Assembly: GCF_002234675.1 (NCBI RefSeq) | Contig: NC_019880.2 | Span: forward strand, 14,497,756 to 14,561,755 | Direction: 5' to 3' | DNA length: 64,000 bases | DNA from: Oryzias latipes | Taxonomy: Eukaryota > Chordata > Actinopteri > Beloniformes > Adrianichthyidae | Shown here: in pieces, positions 58,734-64,000 of the stretch | How the letters are laid out: each line of letters starts with the position of its first letter | How positions within the stretch are numbered: position 1 is the first letter of the stretch | The notes under the pieces: generated by a model | The model's database searches: none | The model's input: the letters and a program-made list of their open reading frames with translations, nothing else | What the model was told of the DNA's origin: nothing | Translations under genes and position numbers: made by a program

Positions 58734-61700
58734 CAGCCGTAAAAAACTTTTTTTTCTCTAAAGAACTAGGTATGTTCTCTAAAAATTTGAACCTATGATT
58801 TAAATTTGACTGAACTTATAAAACTTGTAAGCTTTATAGTCTCCCTTTGGTTTAGATAATGTTCAGCTGATTATTACATTCAGAAATTATTGGTGGAAAA
58901 CTCAAGTGTTTGTTTCAGATCAATTTTTTGTTACAAATTAATTTTCTTTCACATTGCACAAGGCAGATCTATGAATATTTAACCTATAAATACAGTTTTG
59001 TACTTTAAAACATTTTATGCAAATATTAATGCTTTTTATTAAAACTTCACAACAGGATACCAGTAACATGAACTCTTTGTAATATTTTTTTTTTTATTTG
59101 CTGTTTTTGAATTTTTTTAAACTGCAAAGAAAAATGATTTGTTTAGTAAAATAAAAAAAAAGCTTTTAATGTGATATTCTTTGAAAGGTTGTCTCATCAA
59201 AATATACAAAATTACATTTGTGTTTTTCTAAATCTTTAGTATTTGTCTAAAAATTAGCTTTTTAAAATTTTGGATATGTTGTTTTTTAATATTTTGAATA
59301 GTTCTTCCTCTCATATAAACAAATGTCACATATTTTGCCAAAAATCTTATTGTTGAAGTTATATTATATATTAAATTTAGGGGCTAAGCTGGTATTAGTG
59401 ACACATACCTGATCCCTGACCTGAGCTTCTTTATGTTGTCTGCTTTTGGTCAATAAATTATTATCATTAATCCAAAATATGTAAAAGAAATGTTAATGCT
59501 GGAATTCAGTATGTTTGAGGCAAGTCTAAAAATGTTCAATAAAGGTTCAATATAAGGACAATCCATAATTCTACTCAGCAAGTATGCAATTACAAAGGAC
59601 TATGTATTCAAAGATTAAACCAAAAAGATTTTGATGTGTCTGGAATTTAGGAAAAGTATGATCATAGATTGTGTAATCTCAAAATGTTTTTTTTTTTCAA
59701 TGCATTTTGTGGAGGCACAAAATGTGCAGGTTTAAAATAATAATCCAGGTTCTGTAATGATCGTAAGTGTTCATCTTTTGTCCTGCAAGTGTAAAGGAAC
59801 CTTATTGTTTGAAAATACAACCTTTTTAATGATGTAAAAAAGTAATCTAATCGTTTGTACATTAAAAACACAGTGATGATCCCCTGAGTTCCAATTGTGA
59901 TCATCCTGAAAAGGAAAATTAAATAAGTGTGAACTAACAATTGGAATAAAACAGTACGTTTTCACTCCAGATAAATTTGAGTCTTCCTGTGACAGAATAA
60001 AAGTAAGATGTGTAAAAAGGTTCACAAGTGATCAACCTTTGTCAACAACGTATCAGCATGAACAGAATTATTGGAACAGTTGTTTTGTTTTTTTTGTGCA
60101 AGGGAAATAAGAAAAAACAAATGCATTTTTGACTTTACAAGACTGATTTTTTCTAAGATTTTCTACAGTTTTTCTTTGTTTTCAGATCAACTAAAAATAT
60201 TCGTCATTTTCCACCTTATACAGTACCTATATTAATACTTTGTTGCCTTGTTTCCTTGCTATGGAACAGCCAGAACCACACCATGGTCAACATTTACTTT
60301 TCCTGTAAGTATGGTACATCAATATTAGTTTAAGTGTGGGCTAGCAACGTAGAGTTTCCTTCCTTCGTTTTTAGTCAGTCCCATGGGGGGGGGGGCTGAG
60401 TGAGTGTTCGAGTCAACCTGCATGCTCACAGAAGCAGCGCTGCAGCTCGACTTGTTTTCATCCATCGTAATAGAAGGCAGGCCGAGGATATTTTGTACTT
60501 TTACAGACTCTGACACCACAAGGACCCAAGAGGAAGAACCGGGCTGCTTGACCTTCACTGTTTCCATCACAGCTTTCCAAACATCCATGAAACATGTCCA
60601 GCTGAAACACTCCCTTTCACCCCAACTCACCCACTCTGAGCTGCACACGCCCCCTCGACCTGCCGAGTTTGACTCCTGAAAGACAAACAAATAAATCCAC
60701 TGTCGGACACTTGGGTTTTTTTTAGCTGGAAGGCTATTTTTCAGTCTGTGAATACATTTTGCCAGCAAAGTGACCTCCCACATGCCTCCCTCTACTACAA
60801 CCACTCACATCTTCAGCATCCAAGCCTCGCCCCTTCCAAGTTTGACACGTAGTATTTGGAAGTCATCATCTTTTCAATCATGGTGGAGCATTAGCTCTTT
60901 ACGCTGTTTGAAGGATCTTTTTGTGTTCTTATCCAGCTGATCTTTTTAAAACCCCGCCCTTCCAACTTCAAAACACTTTTAAAAATCTGAGATGCCATTA
61001 AAAGTGACCCAGACAGCCCAAAATTAGAACTCCTCCTCATGGATTTGCAGCCACTGTCCACATAGATGGTCTGTCTTCAAACAATGAAAATAATACTTGT
61101 GAGCTCTTCTTTCCGTTTTTGAGCAAAAACAATTCCAAAAAGTTCATAATAAAACTGAAAAAGCTGTCTCATCTTACAGAGAAAATGTCAAAAGTTCCCC
61201 TATTCCTAACAAACCAAATGAGTCTTTAAATCCCATGTAATTCTGTGTGATATACTCAGGTTTTTATTTGCTGTTGTATTGGTTAGCTGACATCATTGCC
61301 ATTCCCTGCAGCCCCCCCTACCCCAACCCTCCTGTGAAATGATGTCAGAAACACTGAGCAGAACATGTAATCATCTGAAATTACAATCTGTAATGTCCAT
61401 TTAAAATCTCTGATGGTTTCAGACATTTTTTTAGACGTGACTGAAACCGTCAAAGGGATTGTAACCTCCTGCTATTCTGTCACGCAACCTCAATCATTAA
61501 CATCATCCCCAAGAGTCAACATCACAGTCTAAAAAAGTCATGTTCTATGTCATAAAAGGACAGTTTCGTAAAGAGCGGAAAAGGAGGGACCTTATTTTTC
61601 TAAGCTTAGTTGACAAAGTTTCAGAAAATAACCCAAAAAAGACGACCAATATTACTTCAAATTGTCTGCAAATGAGCTCTGATGTGATTTATCGATTTCA

Positions 61701-62555
61701 AAGAGTCACGGTGGGACTCCAGAATGTCAATCTGATTCCTTCCTGCAGGTCCAACACCTCCATCTTCAATCATCAATCTTTTTCCTTGGCTTGGGAGATT
61801 AGCATTTTCTCTGACAGCTACAAATCACCAGGACCACCTTAACACAATCCAGATCTGAATCGTGCTCCACAGACACGTCTGAAAAGCCGACATGACTGAT
61901 TTGTTTTGAAAGTCTAAGAAATATATCCAGTTATTGCTGTGTATGTTTTTCAAGCAACTTGAGAATTTTTGAAGTGTTTTACTTTTAATATGGGGGAGAG
62001 AAGTAAGACAAGAAGTAGAAGAGTTTCAAATAAATGCTGCTTGACCGAAGTTCCGAAATTTTTTGGAGAATTTATTTTTTTTACTAAATGAAATAATAAA
62101 CATTGTGTTTAAAACTGCTTCACATAATAGAACGCACGGAGAGAGAACATAGGCTGGCGTGTTTGTGAAATCTGCTTGTCTCTATTGTTGTTACTGAAAC
62201 TCTGCAGTTTAGTGAGTGTCCCTGACACTTTGATCAATCGCTGTTGTTGTTTGGTTTTGACATAACTTTAAAATGCAAGACAAGAAACGTGGTGCAAATC
62301 ACTTCATATAACAAAATGTGGATCACTATTTATGTTCCCCTGAAACAAAATTCCTAGGGGAAAGAAGTATGTTGCTTTTTTAAAATGAGTAAAATTTGAA
62401 TGAACTCAAAATCATAAAAATAAACAATACATATTGGAGCTGACTTGCACAAATACCTTTTTGGTCCCATTTTGATTGTTCTTCTTTTTTTCTTTGTTTT
62501 GATGAACACATTTATCAGATATTGCAGAACATGGTAAATAATAAAAAAAATGTTA
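58734..62555. other. Downstream of cyp1c2: 3' UTR then gene-free sequence
   Basis: AATAAA candidates for cyp1c2 lie at 59150-59155 and near 59452. A 480-bp stretch at 60325-60804 has overlapping open frames on both strands that match nothing I know. About 61240-61510 looks like a conserved block. Confidence 0.5.
59150..59155 (+). terminator. cyp1c2: Poly(A) signal candidate of cyp1c2
   Basis: AATAAA 417 nt after the stop codon, followed by an A run. An ATTAAA near 59038 is an alternative. Confidence 0.4.
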
Positions 62556-62558
62556 TCT

Positions 62559-62650
62559 GTCTATCTATCTATAGATAGATAGATAGATTACTTCTATCTA
62601 TCTATCTATTTATCTATCTATCTGTCTGATGTCTGTCTATTTTCTATTTA
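62559..62650 (+). repeat. Inverted CTAT/GATA microsatellite
   Basis: (CTAT)n switches to (GATA)n and back to (CTAT)n, so the left half is a self-complementary hairpin around 62570. It ends in CTGT/TATT variants. Confidence 0.9.
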
Positions 62651-64000
62651 TTTATCTGTCTGTCCGTCCTTTAGTCCATTAGTCTTTTGATTCCATGGCA
62701 TTTGCAAAGTTGATTTCTCAAATCAATTTCTGGAAATGTATTAATAATCATTTAATCATTAAAAGATGACAAAGAAAAACAGAAGCTGGATAGTTTTCCT
62801 TAGGGAAAACTCTACATACAGTTCTGTGGAAATTGTAGTGAAGTTTTTCAACACCTCCTCAATAGTTTATTGATCCACACGTTGTCATCTACACTCAGCG
62901 AGGAAAGAATCTTTTAACGCTTCTTGTGTAGCTTCTGTTAGCATCCCCTGTGATATCATCATACGCTGTTTCTGTGGCAGCCAGAAGAGTCATATGTGGC
63001 TGTTCAGCCGTGGCTTTCCAAGCTGAGAAAAAATTCCTCAGTGAGGTGAAAGAATGGGAAGTGGGGCAAGAGGAAATTCATCAACATCCTGGTGTGGGCC
63101 ACAAACCATCGCCTGATGGTGTTTGAGTGCTGAAATCTGATGTTGTCTGATTGTACAACTCAGAAAACTGATTCCTCACAAATCTGTGATGGGGAACGGG
63201 AAGGGTTTTCTCACAATCACACAAATAGCAACACTGGATGAATTGGGCGCAATAGAAAGTGTTTATGTTTGGATGTTAACTGCAAATGTATAAGAAAGAA
63301 AAGATTTCTCAGAGCTTAAAAGCCACACTAAAGGTAAATAAAATTCCCATTCTGCATTAAGTCCTTCTAACCCCATTGCTAATAATCGATTTGGGATAAT
63401 GCATGTGTGGGAGATTTAAAAAAAAAATGGAATGGAATGGAATCAAGTTTTAGTTGCATGTTTTGACATTCAGTTTTAAACTGTGCTTCAAATCCTTTTT
63501 ACAGGACTCTTCTTTGAACGCCAGCATCAATAAGGCAGTGTGTTGCAGTGTGGGAGTGAAAACTCCAACTTCACACGGATGAACTGGTACATTTGGGCAC
63601 ACTGTGTACCTCATGCCTTATTTATTACTCATCTGCTCCGTGACAGCACACAGGCCACCAGCAGCACACGGGCACTATAAATGAGATGGATCATGCAAAG
63701 TCAGCAAAACACAGTTTGTATTCTTGTCAGCATTTGTAGCAGAAGAGATCAACATTTCTCAACCAAAAGCGAGAAAAATTTAAATTCAAAGTGAGACATT
63801 TTCCTTGCGCGGTCACATTACCCTGCCAGGAAAAGTAGTTGGTAGAGGACTCAAGACCATAGAAGGTAACTCTTTTTAAATGTAAAAAGCAAAAGAAAAC
63901 AAACACAAATAGTAGAGACATAACGTGACAACAGAGGATCTGTCATATGACAACTTAACAGAATGAAACAATGAAATGTCCAGTTGGCCATGATGGAGCG
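62651..64000. other. Gene-free end of window
   Basis: No exon recognised. The blocks at about 62930-63150 and 63490-63700 are unique and complex and could be conserved non-coding sequence. Confidence 0.45.

Overview
The window is vertebrate nuclear DNA, almost certainly from a teleost fish. It is AT-rich, introns are large, there are no operons, and it holds typical fish repeats: an RTE-type LINE, L2/Maui-like and Rex/Babar-like LINE tails, hAT and piggyBac-type non-autonomous elements, and long tetranucleotide arrays. The strongest taxonomic clue is a tandem pair of intronless cytochrome P450 family 1 genes of the fish CYP1C type. The repeat families recall medaka (Oryzias), but that is an impression and was not tested.

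Left part (about 0.26-12.0 kb): one spliced gene on the minus strand, which I identify as bmf, the BH3-only Bcl-2 modifying factor. Three coding exons (10055-9884, 9267-9065 and 4311-4195) join in frame to a 163-residue protein. It has a dynein-light-chain motif, a BH3 helix and a hydrophobic C-terminus. A CpG-rich promoter lies near 11.8-12.05 kb. A long 3' UTR probably runs to a poly(A) site near 0.26 kb and carries two miR-221/222-type sites.

Middle (about 12-53 kb): no protein-coding host gene that I can support. It holds three complete hAT-type elements with near-perfect 8-bp target duplications, a fourth smaller one with twin palindromes, three piggyBac-type MITEs, and two unnamed dispersed repeat families. 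It also holds a young 5'-truncated RTE LINE nested in an older relative, LINE tails, microsatellites, long homopolymers, a duplicated 72-bp segment and several unique high-complexity blocks that are candidate conserved non-coding elements.

Right part (53.4-58.8 kb): two head-to-tail single-exon P450 genes, called cyp1c1 and cyp1c2. Both have a full set of P450 motifs. Each has a TATA box exactly 242 bp before its ATG. The last 5 kb hold only simple repeats and unrecognised unique sequence.

Functionally, bmf is a mitochondrial apoptosis sensor and the CYP1C enzymes are ER mono-oxygenases usually induced through the aryl hydrocarbon receptor. Nothing in the sequence shows they are co-regulated. 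I found no convincing new biological system; the most useful leads are the P450 pair's regulatory and gene-conversion signals, the bmf regulatory sites and the nested mobile elements.
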